Below the pieces are notes generated by a model. That model saw only the letters and a list, made by a program, of their open reading frames with translations, searched no databases and was not told where the DNA came from. From positions 1-9,435 of the forward strand of contig CAYXKM010000315.1 of assembly GCA_964465665.1 (NCBI GenBank): a stretch of 9,435 bases of DNA, given 5' to 3'. The position numbers and the translations under genes are program-made. This document shows, piece after piece, positions 1-6,725 of the stretch; the stretch's first letter is position 1, and every line of letters starts with the position of its first letter. The stretch comes from JAKEGN01 sp964465665. GTDB lineage: Bacteria > Pseudomonadota > Gammaproteobacteria > Steroidobacterales > Woeseiaceae.

Positions 1-116
1 TCGCAGCGCTGCAGCAGGCCCTGTACGTGATCCGGATTGACTCCGTGAAACAGCTCCAGTCCCGAGAGCAGCGAGCGCTTGTAATCCGAATTGATGGCGA
101 GCGATGGTACAGACAC
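1..116 (-). CDS. Partial N-terminus of probable cyclic-nucleotide-binding domain protein
   Basis: Only the first 38 codons are present; the gene continues past the left edge. The peptide reads through SDYKRSLLSGLELFHGV and then NPDHVQGLLQRC. This helix-turn-helix lead-in (short basic helix, LF-x-GV, then an acidic/amphipathic helix ending LLQRC) is typical of the segment just before the beta-barrel of Crp/Fnr-type cyclic-nucleotide-binding domains. The GTG start at 114-116 is chosen because an AGGA ribosome-binding site lies 6 bases upstream on the minus strand. The frame stays open further upstream, but that part has no convincing start. Whether the rest is a DNA-binding regulator, a GGDEF protein or something else cannot be seen. 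In E. coli the neighbour at this side of queG is orn, so this gene is a local difference. Family assignment is inference from a short peptide. Confidence 0.45.
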   Translation of the reverse strand, partial: MSVPSLAINSDYKRSLLSGLELFHGVNPDHVQGLLQRC

Positions 117-211
117 GTCTTTTCCTGTGCGGTATTTCTGCGGTTTCGGCAGCAAAATCGACGACGCGGGCGGCAATGCCGGGCGCGCGGGCGGAGTTAC
201 GCCGAGAGTTT

Positions 212-227
212 CGTGAAATCCGTCACA
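212..227. promoter_or_regulatory. CRP-like binding palindrome
   Basis: The minus strand reads TGTGA, six bases, TCACG, which matches nine of the ten conserved bases of the CRP consensus TGTGA-N6-TCACA. It lies in the 206-bp non-coding stretch (117-322) between the queG stop and the start of the leftward gene at 116, about 100 bp upstream of that start. A TTGACA hexamer on the minus strand (274-279) lies further upstream, but the sequence at the -10 distance (251-256, ACGAAT) matches poorly, so no promoter is firmly placed. The rest of the gap shows no gene or clear terminator. Binding by a Crp/Vfr-type protein is inferred. Confidence 0.4.
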
Positions 228-322
228 ATGAAATCGCGTATTGGGTCAACATTCGTTGATTGCGTTCTCAATTTGTCAATTCTTATCGTTTGTACCATTA
301 CGCGACTTGCAAGGTGTCGCAT

Positions 323-1432
323 TCAGCGGACGGTCTGCAGCGAGACCGACCGGTTCGCCTTCGATCCGTGCTGGGCGAGCGCCCACTGCACGTGTTCGCG
401 TACCAGTTCCGACGGATGGTCCAGCTTTTCCTGCAGTGCCGCCGTAACCTCAAGTGACGATTGCGCATTGCCGAGCGCGACGGCAATGTTACGCAGCCAG
501 CGTTCGTAGCCGATGCGGCGTATGGCGCTGCCTTCGGTTCTCTTGAGCCAGGTTTCTTCGGACCATTCAAAGAGTTCCGTCAACTGCACGTCGTCCAGAC
601 CATGCCGCGGCCGGAAATCCGCTTCCGCCGTTGGCCTCGCGAACTTGTTCCACGGACAACACAACTGGCAGTCGTCGCAACCGTAAATCCGGTTGCCGAT
701 CGGTTTGCGGAACTCGAGCGGGATGCTGCCGTGCAGTTCGATCGTCAGGTAGGAAATGCAGCGGCTGGCGTCGAGCCGATACGGTGCAACGATGGCTTTC
801 GTCGGGCAGACCTCCAGGCATGCCTGGCAGCTGCCGCAGTGAGACACTTCCGCGGTATCCGCTGGCAGCCGCATGTCTGTGTACAGCTCGCCGAGAAAAA
901 ACCACGAACCGGCAGTCCGGTTGATCAGATTGGTGTGCTTGCCGATCCAGCCGAGCCCGGCTTTTTCAGCCAATGGTTTTTCGAGTACCGGCGCGCTGTC
1001 AACAAACACCCGGTGTCCGTGCGGGCCGATCTCCGTTTCGATGCGCCGGGCGAGGGAACGCAGCCTGCTGCGCAGCAGCTTGTGGTAGTCGCGGCCGAGT
1101 GCGTAACGCGACACATAAGCTTTTGACGGGTGATCGAGGAGCACCTCGGGATTCTCATTCTCGGCGGGAAGATAATCCATGCGTGCGGAGATGACCGTGA
1201 CCGTGCCCGGCACCAGCAGCTCCGGGTGGCTGCGCCGCTCGCCGTGGTGTTGCATGTAGTGCATTTCACCGTGGAAGCGCTGGCGCAACCAGGTTGCCAG
1301 TCGCTGCCCGGCCGTGTCGAGGTCGATGTCACTGAAACCGATGGCCTGGAAGCCGAGTTCGATTCCAAAGCGACGGATGCTCTTGGCAACTTCGGATGCG
1401 CCGTTGAGTTCTGCTGTCGGGAGATCGGGCAA
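323..1432 (-). CDS. queG: Epoxyqueuosine reductase QueG
   Basis: QueG is the cytoplasmic, cobalamin-dependent iron-sulfur enzyme that reduces epoxyqueuosine to queuosine at tRNA position 34, the last step of queuosine synthesis. The 369-residue product matches the E. coli protein (379 aa) almost throughout. FGIELGFQ is near residues 22-29, PGTVTVISARMDYLP near 75-89, SRYALGRDYHKLLR at 108-121 and VDSAP with the likely catalytic Asp at 145. The two [4Fe-4S] clusters are intact: CxxCxxCxxxCP at Cys199, 202, 205 and 209, and Cys225 plus CDDCQLCCPW at 252-260. The C-terminal part contains the conserved TEGSAIRRIGYERWLRNIAV stretch followed by a HEAT-like helical end. No ATG fits the family N-terminus. 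TTG at 1432 gives the usual length; CTG at 1456, with GAGG 8 bases upstream, is an alternative adding eight residues. The gene is divergent from nnr, as in E. coli. Function is certain, start less so. Confidence 0.95.
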   Translation of the reverse strand: MPDLPTAELNGASEVAKSIRRFGIELGFQAIGFSDIDLDTAGQRLATWLRQRFHGEMHYMQHHGERRSHPELLVPGTVTVISARMDYLPAENENPEVLLDHPSKAYVSRYALGRDYHKLLRSRLRSLARRIETEIGPHGHRVFVDSAPVLEKPLAEKAGLGWIGKHTNLINRTAGSWFFLGELYTDMRLPADTAEVSHCGSCQACLEVCPTKAIVAPYRLDASRCISYLTIELHGSIPLEFRKPIGNRIYGCDDCQLCCPWNKFARPTAEADFRPRHGLDDVQLTELFEWSEETWLKRTEGSAIRRIGYERWLRNIAVALGNAQSSLEVTAALQEKLDHPSELVREHVQWALAQHGSKANRSVSLQTVR

Positions 1433-1487
1433 ACGCCTGCACCGCTTTTCTGTCAGTATTATTGCCTCTGCGTACGAGGCGCGAGTC
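1433..1487. promoter_or_regulatory. Short divergent queG/nnr start region
   Basis: The two chosen starts are head to head and only 55 bp apart, so any promoters must lie in this gap or inside the opposing genes. An AT-rich core at 1457-1463 reads TATTAT on the plus strand (5 of 6 to a sigma70 -10) and AATAAT on the minus strand, but no good -35 is seen at 16-18 bp on either side. The plus strand also holds the nnr ribosome-binding site GAGG at 1476-1479. Promoter assignment is tentative. Confidence 0.25.
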
Positions 1488-2963
1488 TTGAATTTACCTG
1501 TCCAAATCCATTCTGTCGAAAATGTTCGGCGTATCGACCAGGCGGCGATCAATGACGCCGGCATCAGTGGCTACGCACTGATGACGCGGGCCGCGCAGGC
1601 CGCACTCGATGAAACGTTGCGCAAGTTTCCCAAAGCAAAGCGCTGGCAGATTGTTTGCGGTCCCGGCAACAACGGTGGCGACGGCTATGTACTCGCGCGC
1701 CTTGCCGGCCAGAAAGGCATCGGGGTCTCGGTGCTGGCGGCCAGCTCGCCGGAATCCCTCTCCGGCGACGCCCGCAGCGCCTGCCTGGATTTCGCCGCCG
1801 AAGGCGGGACCGTAGTGGAATGGGCCGGCGCACTGGATCCCGATGCCGACCTGATGGTCGATGCGCTGCTCGGCAGCGGTCTGCAACGCGAGCTCGAGGG
1901 CGTTTTTGCGGACATCGTGGAGGCAATCAACGCGCACGCCGCCCCGGTGGTCGCTCTCGACATCCCGAGCGGCTTGCACGGTGACAGCGGCGCGATCATG
2001 GGCAAAGCGGTGTCTGCCGATCTGACCGTGACTTTCGTGGCGTTGAAACCGGGACTGTTTCTCGGCGCGGGCAGGAGTTGCGTCGGTGAGCTGGCGTTCG
2101 CCGGTCTCGGTATTCCGGCCGACTGCCTGCAAGAGTTTGCGCCGGTGCTTCGCAGGATCGAGGCGTCGTTGCTGGCCAAAGCATTGCCGCCGCGCGCATC
2201 CGACGCGCACAAGGGGGATTTCGGCCATGTGCTCCTGATCGGTGGCAACCCCGGCATGCCGGGCGCCATTCGTCTTGCGGGCATGGCGGCGTTACGCACT
2301 GGCGCGGGCCGGGTTACGGTAGCGACGCACCCGCTGAACGTCCCGCCGATCGCTGCCGCTTGCCCCGAGTTGATGTTCCATGCGGTCGAAAAAGCGGCCG
2401 ACCTGGTGGAGGTTTTGCATCGCGCGGATGTCATCGGCATCGGACCCGGACTCGGTACCGGTGACTGGGGCCGTTCACTGCTCGATGCGGCGCTGGGTGC
2501 GAATTTGCCCACCGTGATCGACGCCGATGCGCTGACGCTGCTTGCCGATCTCAAGTCCCGACAGGACAACTGGATACTGACGCCGCACCCCGGCGAAGCG
2601 GCACGACTGCTCGCGACGGACAGCGGGGAGGTGCAGCGCGACCGGCCGAGGGCTGCAACCGAGCTGCAACGGCGGTATGGCGGCACGGTTGTGCTGAAAG
2701 GCGCAGGGAGCCTCGTCTCCGGCGGTGCCGGAACTTGCTGGCTGTGCACCGCCGGCAATGCGGGCATGGCATCGCCGGGCATGGGAGACGTATTGACCGG
2801 CATTATTGCGGCGTTGCTCGCACAGCGGGTGTCCCAGGAGATGGCGGCGGTCTGCGGCGTGCTCATACACGCCATGGCAGGAGACGCCGCGGCAGCCAAA
2901 GGGCAACGCGGCATGCTGGCCTCCGACCTGCTCCTGGAGTTGCGGACTTGGGTGAATCCGTAA
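1488..2963 (+). CDS. nnr: Bifunctional NAD(P)HX epimerase/dehydratase Nnr
   Basis: Nnr (formerly YjeF) repairs hydrated NADH and NADPH. The N-terminal domain epimerises R- and S-NAD(P)HX, and the C-terminal ribokinase-like domain dehydrates S-NAD(P)HX using ADP. The 491-residue product has both domains. The epimerase shows CGPGNNGGDGYVLARL, then VDALLGSGL and VALDIPSGLHGDSG. The dehydratase begins at about HKGDFGHVLLIGG and continues with GIGPGLG, VIDADAL, LTPHPGEAARLL, VVLKGAG and the nucleotide/active-site loop NAGMASPGMGDVLTGI containing the catalytic Asp. The reading frame is open further upstream into antisense queG, but that stretch has no family similarity. TTG at 1488, giving MNLPVQIHSVENVRR, is preceded by GAGG (1476-1479) with 8-base spacing and fits the family N-terminus. 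The 3' end overlaps tsaE, indicating cotranscription and probable translational coupling. E. coli Nnr is 515 residues. Confidence 0.95.
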   Translation: MNLPVQIHSVENVRRIDQAAINDAGISGYALMTRAAQAALDETLRKFPKAKRWQIVCGPGNNGGDGYVLARLAGQKGIGVSVLAASSPESLSGDARSACLDFAAEGGTVVEWAGALDPDADLMVDALLGSGLQRELEGVFADIVEAINAHAAPVVALDIPSGLHGDSGAIMGKAVSADLTVTFVALKPGLFLGAGRSCVGELAFAGLGIPADCLQEFAPVLRRIEASLLAKALPPRASDAHKGDFGHVLLIGGNPGMPGAIRLAGMAALRTGAGRVTVATHPLNVPPIAAACPELMFHAVEKAADLVEVLHRADVIGIGPGLGTGDWGRSLLDAALGANLPTVIDADALTLLADLKSRQDNWILTPHPGEAARLLATDSGEVQRDRPRAATELQRRYGGTVVLKGAGSLVSGGAGTCWLCTAGNAGMASPGMGDVLTGIIAALLAQRVSQEMAAVCGVLIHAMAGDAAAAKGQRGMLASDLLLELRTWVNP

Positions 2964-3427
2964 CCGCCGCGTTTGCGTTGCCGGACGAGGCGGCAACCGT
3001 AGCGCTGGCGTTCAAGATTGCGTCCGCCTTGCCGGCCGACACGGCCGGCTGGATCGTGCTGCTAGAGGGAGAACTCGGGGCGGGAAAATCGACGTTGGCC
3101 CGCGGCATGCTCAAACGCCTCGGCTACGGTGGCCTCGTACCGAGCCCGACCTACACCCTGGTCGAACCTTACGACGTGCATGGTCGGATTATTTACCATG
3201 TTGATTTATATCGAATTGCAGACCCGGAGGAATTGCAGTACCTGGGCTCCGCAGATTGGGCGGACGGGCTCCTCCTGTTGGAATGGCCGGAGCGGGCCGG
3301 ACACCGGCTCGACGCCGCCGACCTCAAGGTTCATCTCGACTACTCGGGCAGCGGCAGGCGCGCTACCGTGACCGCGTACACGGGGCGCGGCGCCACGGTT
3401 GTTAGCCGTGTCTCTGAAGTCTCTTAA
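2948..3427 (+). CDS. tsaE: tRNA t6A synthesis ATPase TsaE
   Basis: TsaE is the small P-loop ATPase that works with TsaB and TsaD in the cytoplasm to form N6-threonylcarbamoyladenosine at position 37 of ANN-decoding tRNAs. The 159-residue product is close to the E. coli length (153). Visible motifs in order are Walker A GELGAGKST at residues 41-49, SPTYTLVEPY in the switch I-like region, YHVDLYRIADPEEL with the Walker B-type Asp, and the LLEWPERAG motif. A long open stretch upstream in the same frame is antisense noise over nnr. TTG at 2948 is preferred because GGAG (2936-2939) lies 8 bases upstream and translation then begins shortly before the conserved ALPDEAAT segment. The gene overlaps the end of nnr by 16 bases. 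A 102-bp gap separates it from amiB. The start is well supported but not proven. Confidence 0.95.
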   Translation: MGESVTAAFALPDEAATVALAFKIASALPADTAGWIVLLEGELGAGKSTLARGMLKRLGYGGLVPSPTYTLVEPYDVHGRIIYHVDLYRIADPEELQYLGSADWADGLLLLEWPERAGHRLDAADLKVHLDYSGSGRRATVTAYTGRGATVVSRVSEVS

Positions 3428-3463
3428 ATAGTGGCTCTATCTCTATAATTTCTCACTGGAATA

Positions 3464-3491
3464 TTGGCTTTTTCCGCCGGAAACGTATACT
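3464..3491 (+). promoter_or_regulatory. Probable sigma70 promoter of amiB
   Basis: In the tsaE-amiB gap, TTGGCT (3464-3469, 4 of 6 to the -35 consensus) is followed after 16 bp by TATACT (3486-3491, 5 of 6 to the -10 consensus). A start of transcription near 3498 would leave a leader of about 32 bases before the amiB ATG at 3530. A second hexamer, a perfect TATAAT at 3444-3449, lacks a recognisable -35 and is the less likely promoter. Function is predicted from sequence only. Confidence 0.45.
3471..3483. promoter_or_regulatory. Perfect palindrome in the amiB promoter spacer
   Basis: The sequence TTTCCG-C-CGGAAA is a perfect 6-bp inverted repeat with a single central base. It lies wholly between the proposed -35 and -10 hexamers of the amiB promoter, where a bound protein would compete with RNA polymerase. 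It could be an operator, but the regulator is unknown and a repeat of this size can occur by chance. Confidence 0.35.
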
Positions 3492-3529
3492 CAGCCGAGA
3501 CTATCCCGACGCCTGGGTCCGAATACCGC

Positions 3530-4879
3530 ATGTCAGATCGCGCCACTAAACGCGCCACTTTTTATTCAACGCGCCTGCTGTTGCTGATGCTGTTGCTGTC
3601 GGCGAGTTACGTGCGCGCCGAGACCACGGTCGATGACATACGCGTATGGTTCGAGGACGGCCGAACGCGCGTCGTCTTCGACCTGAGCCGTCCGGTCGAG
3701 CACAGCATTTTTACGCTGCGCGGACCCGATCGACTCGTGCTGGACCTCAAGGACAGCCGCCTGTCCGAATCGGCGGCGCGCATCCCGGATGGCATCGGCG
3801 CCATCGCCTCGATACGCAGCGGCTTACGCGCCAACGGCCAGTTGCGCATCGTGCTCGATCTCAATGCAGAGATGCGATCGCGAAGTTTTACCGCCGCGCC
3901 AAACGGCCAGTATGGCAACCGCCTCGTGATCGACCTGCATCCGCAAGGCGGCCTGCAGCCGGTCAAGCGCGCATCCGAGAACAACGTTCGCGGGCGCGAC
4001 GTAGTGATTGCGGTCGACGCCGGACACGGAGGGCACGATCCGGGCGCCATCGGGCAAGGGCGCACGCGTGAAAAGGACGTTGCTCTTGCGGTGGCGAAAC
4101 AACTTGCGCGGCGCATCGATGCGGAACCCGGAATGAAAGCGGTGCTGGTGAGAAACGGCGATTACTACGTCGACCATCGCCAACGCATGGAAACCGCGCG
4201 TCGTCATAAAGCCGATCTTTTCCTCTCGGTGCATGCCGATGCCGTCCGCGACCGCCGCCCAAAGGGTACGTCCGTGTACGTGCTGTCGCTGAAAGGCGCA
4301 AGCGACGAGGCAGCGAAGCTGCTGGCGGAACGCGAAAACGCCTCGGACATGGTCGGCGGGGTCTCTTTGGCAGACAAGGACGCGGTTCTTGCCTCGGTGT
4401 TGCTCGACCTGTCGCAGAATGCGGCGTTGAGCGCGAGCCTCGATGTCGGCGACGAAGTCATCGGCGAGCTGGCGCGGCTCGGTCCGGTGCATCGCCGCAA
4501 TGTACAACAGGCGGGACTGCTGGTGCTGAAGTCACCGGATATTCCCTCGATACTGGTCGAGACCGGATTCATATCGAATCCGACAGAAGAAAAGAATCTT
4601 AGGAATGGCGCGCACCAGGACAAGCTGGCCACGGCAATCCTTGCGGGAATTCGCAAATATTTTCACGCGAATCCGCCGCAGGACACGCAGCTTGCACTAA
4701 ACGTCCGGCGCCAGCCGGCCGACCCGATCCAGCACGTGATCACACGTGGCGACACGCTGTCGCAGATCGCGCAGCGCTACAATGTCAGCGCTGCAGAGAT
4801 CAAAACGGCGAACAAACTGTCGAGTGACAGGGTCCGGGTGGGACAAACGCTGAGAATTCCGGTACACGCCGGCACCTGA
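3530..4879 (+). CDS. amiB: N-acetylmuramoyl-L-alanine amidase AmiB/AmiC type
   Basis: This periplasmic zinc enzyme cleaves the amide bond between N-acetylmuramic acid and the stem peptide, splitting septal peptidoglycan during daughter-cell separation. The 449-residue product starts with a signal peptide: basic residues, a Leu-rich core at 16-23 and likely cleavage after Ala30 in YVRA. An AMIN domain for septal targeting spans about 33-145. The Amidase_3 domain follows at about 158-385, with zinc ligands His166 (DAGHGG), Glu181 (REKD) and His235 (SVHADA) and catalytic Glu344 (VETGF). The insert around GASDEAAKLLAE to LLDLSQNAAL matches the autoinhibitory helix region of the E. coli AmiA/B/C family, which is relieved by EnvC or NlpD; control by such an activator is inferred. 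A C-terminal LysM domain (about 402-445) binds glycan. The frame is open from TTG 3464, but that codon falls in a likely -35 element and no signal peptide would follow it directly, so ATG 3530 is preferred despite a weak ribosome-binding site. Confidence 0.95.
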   Translation: MSDRATKRATFYSTRLLLLMLLLSASYVRAETTVDDIRVWFEDGRTRVVFDLSRPVEHSIFTLRGPDRLVLDLKDSRLSESAARIPDGIGAIASIRSGLRANGQLRIVLDLNAEMRSRSFTAAPNGQYGNRLVIDLHPQGGLQPVKRASENNVRGRDVVIAVDAGHGGHDPGAIGQGRTREKDVALAVAKQLARRIDAEPGMKAVLVRNGDYYVDHRQRMETARRHKADLFLSVHADAVRDRRPKGTSVYVLSLKGASDEAAKLLAERENASDMVGGVSLADKDAVLASVLLDLSQNAALSASLDVGDEVIGELARLGPVHRRNVQQAGLLVLKSPDIPSILVETGFISNPTEEKNLRNGAHQDKLATAILAGIRKYFHANPPQDTQLALNVRRQPADPIQHVITRGDTLSQIAQRYNVSAAEIKTANKLSSDRVRVGQTLRIPVHAGT

Positions 4880-4970
4880 ACAGCAGCCTCGCGTTACCCG
4901 GTGGGCCGCCGGATTTGCAATTGCGGCTGCTTTTGAAAGAATGGCGCACTCGCTTTTTGCTGATCCCGCC

Positions 4971-6725
4971 ATGCCCATTCGACTGCTTCCCGGTCACCTC
5001 GTAAACCAGATCGCTGCCGGCGAAGTCGTCGAACGTCCGGCTTCCGTGGTCAAGGAACTGGTGGAAAACAGCCTGGATGCGGGCGCGACCAGCATCAGCA
5101 TTGAGATCATCGACGGCGGCAGCAAACTGATACGCGTGCGTGACAACGGTAGCGGTATTCCGCGCGGGGAACTGGCACTCGCCGTCTCGCGTCACGCGAC
5201 CAGCAAGATCGCGAGTCTCGAGGATCTCGAATGCATCGCGTCGTTGGGGTTTCGTGGCGAGGCCTTGCCGAGCATTGCGTCGGTATCGACGTTGATACTG
5301 CAATCCCGGCACGGCGATGACGCCTGGGAAGTCGGTGTCGACAACGGCGTCATTTCCGAACCTGTACCGGTTGCGCATCCGGCAGGCACCACGGTTGACG
5401 TGCACGATCTCTTCTACAACACGCCGGCACGGCGCAAGTTTCTGCGGGCCGAGCGTACCGAATTCGATCATATCGACAAATGGGTCCGCCGCCTGGCACT
5501 CGCTCGTCCCGATGTTGCGTTCAGCCTGATGCACAACCGGCGCGCGGTGCTGCAGTTGCCGGCGGCACGGGACGATGCAGAGCGGCTGGATCGAATCAGC
5601 CGCCTTTGCGGGGAACCGTTCGCGAACCAGGCGGTTTTCATCAGTCGTGAATCGGAGGGCGTCGCCTTGTCGGGGTGGCTGGGGCTGCCGACCTACAATC
5701 GCAGCCAGCCCGATCAGCAATTCTGGTTTGTCAACGGACGCAGTATTTCGGATCGAACGCTGACGCACGCGGTCCGGCATGCTTACCGCGATGTACTTTT
5801 TCACGGGCGCTACCCGGCCTACGTGCTGCACCTGACGCTCGATCCCGCCACCGTGGATGCCAATGCACACCCGGCCAAACATGAAGTGCGCTTTCGTGAC
5901 GGACGCCGCGTGCACGGTATCGTCGCACAGTCGGTCGAACTGGCACTGAAGAACACGCGGCCGGGCGGTGACAGCCCGACGGCGCCGGCCCAGCTCCCGC
6001 GAGGCAATGACACCTGGCAATGGTCTATGACGTTGCCGACATCCGCCGGGATCGGCAGGCACGGTTCCGCCGCGGTGCGTGACGCACTCGGCGGTTATTC
6101 CAGACTGGCGCAGTCGGTCGCGAACGGCAGCAGGCAGGATGCGCCACCGCTCGGGTATGCCATTGCGCAGCTCGGCGGAATTTACATACTGGCGGAAAAT
6201 GCTGACGGCCTCATCGTTGTCGACATGCACGCTGCTCATGAACGGATCGTGTACGAGAAACTGAAAGCGGCATTCGAAGCGGACGGAATCGTGCGTCAGC
6301 CATTACTCGTCCCGGTTGTCGTCGTTGTATCGGAACGAGAGGCCGACCTTGCGGAAGGTGCGACCGAGCTTTTCTCACGCGTCGGCCTGGCAGTGGATCG
6401 CAACGGTCCGACCAGTCTTGCGATCCGCGAATTCCCGGCATTGTTGCAACACGCCGATGCGGAAGAGTTGCTGCGCGATGTATTGGCCGACATTCAGGAG
6501 GCCGGCAGCAGCAATCGAATCGAAGACCGCAGCAACGAATGCCTGGCGACCATGGCGTGTCATGCATCGGTGCGCGCCAATCGTGGGTTGAGCGTGCCGG
6601 AAATGAACGCCCTGTTGCGTGAAATGGAGACCACTGACCGCGCGGATCAATGCAATCACGGGCGGCCGACCTGGGCGGTGATCAGCATCGCGGACCTGGA
6701 TCGCCTGTTCCTTCGCGGCCAGTAA
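4971..6725 (+). CDS. mutL: DNA mismatch repair protein MutL, endonuclease type
   Basis: MutL links mismatch recognition by MutS to strand removal. The 584-residue product has the GHKL ATPase domain with catalytic Glu29 in KELVENSLDAGA, Asp58 in DNGSGI and LGFRGEAL at 92-99. The transducer domain carries DLFYNTPARRKFLR and VNVHPAKHEVRF-like motifs (here VDANAHPAKHEVRF). After a variable linker, the C-terminal domain has DMHAAHERIVYE at 418-429, a form of the metal-binding endonuclease motif DQHA-x2-E-x4-E. It also has ACHASVRANR around Cys530 and CNHGRPT at 561-567, the other motifs of the nicking-endonuclease class that E. coli MutL lacks. ATG 4971 gives MPIRLLPG, matching the family N-terminus. 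ATG 4941 would add ten residues and lies in a weak promoter-like stretch (TTGCAA 4915-4920, AAGAAT 4937-4942). Neither start has a strong ribosome-binding site. The stop overlaps the miaA start by one base. Confidence 0.96.
   Translation: MPIRLLPGHLVNQIAAGEVVERPASVVKELVENSLDAGATSISIEIIDGGSKLIRVRDNGSGIPRGELALAVSRHATSKIASLEDLECIASLGFRGEALPSIASVSTLILQSRHGDDAWEVGVDNGVISEPVPVAHPAGTTVDVHDLFYNTPARRKFLRAERTEFDHIDKWVRRLALARPDVAFSLMHNRRAVLQLPAARDDAERLDRISRLCGEPFANQAVFISRESEGVALSGWLGLPTYNRSQPDQQFWFVNGRSISDRTLTHAVRHAYRDVLFHGRYPAYVLHLTLDPATVDANAHPAKHEVRFRDGRRVHGIVAQSVELALKNTRPGGDSPTAPAQLPRGNDTWQWSMTLPTSAGIGRHGSAAVRDALGGYSRLAQSVANGSRQDAPPLGYAIAQLGGIYILAENADGLIVVDMHAAHERIVYEKLKAAFEADGIVRQPLLVPVVVVVSEREADLAEGATELFSRVGLAVDRNGPTSLAIREFPALLQHADAEELLRDVLADIQEAGSSNRIEDRSNECLATMACHASVRANRGLSVPEMNALLREMETTDRADQCNHGRPTWAVISIADLDRLFLRGQ

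Noticed and set aside
302..320. Inverted repeat GCGAC/GTCGC just after the queG stop, possible terminator
   Set aside because: The stem is only 5 bp with a 9-base loop, and no T-run follows on the queG strand.
461..1126. 221-codon plus-strand open frame within queG
   Set aside because: Shadow of queG in the opposite direction, with no family resemblance and no separate ribosome-binding context.
1685..2914. 409-codon open frame on the minus strand across nnr
   Set aside because: Low-complexity Ser/Ala/Pro/Arg composition typical of a GC-rich shadow frame; nnr is clearly the real gene.
3394..3410. Inverted repeat CACGG/CCGTG near the end of tsaE, possible terminator
   Set aside because: It lies inside the coding region and is not followed by a T-tract, so it does not look like an intrinsic terminator.
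4800..6239. 479-codon open frame on the minus strand across mutL
   Set aside because: It is antisense to a gene with full family similarity, shows no recognisable motif, and is explained by high GC codon bias leaving the opposite frame open.
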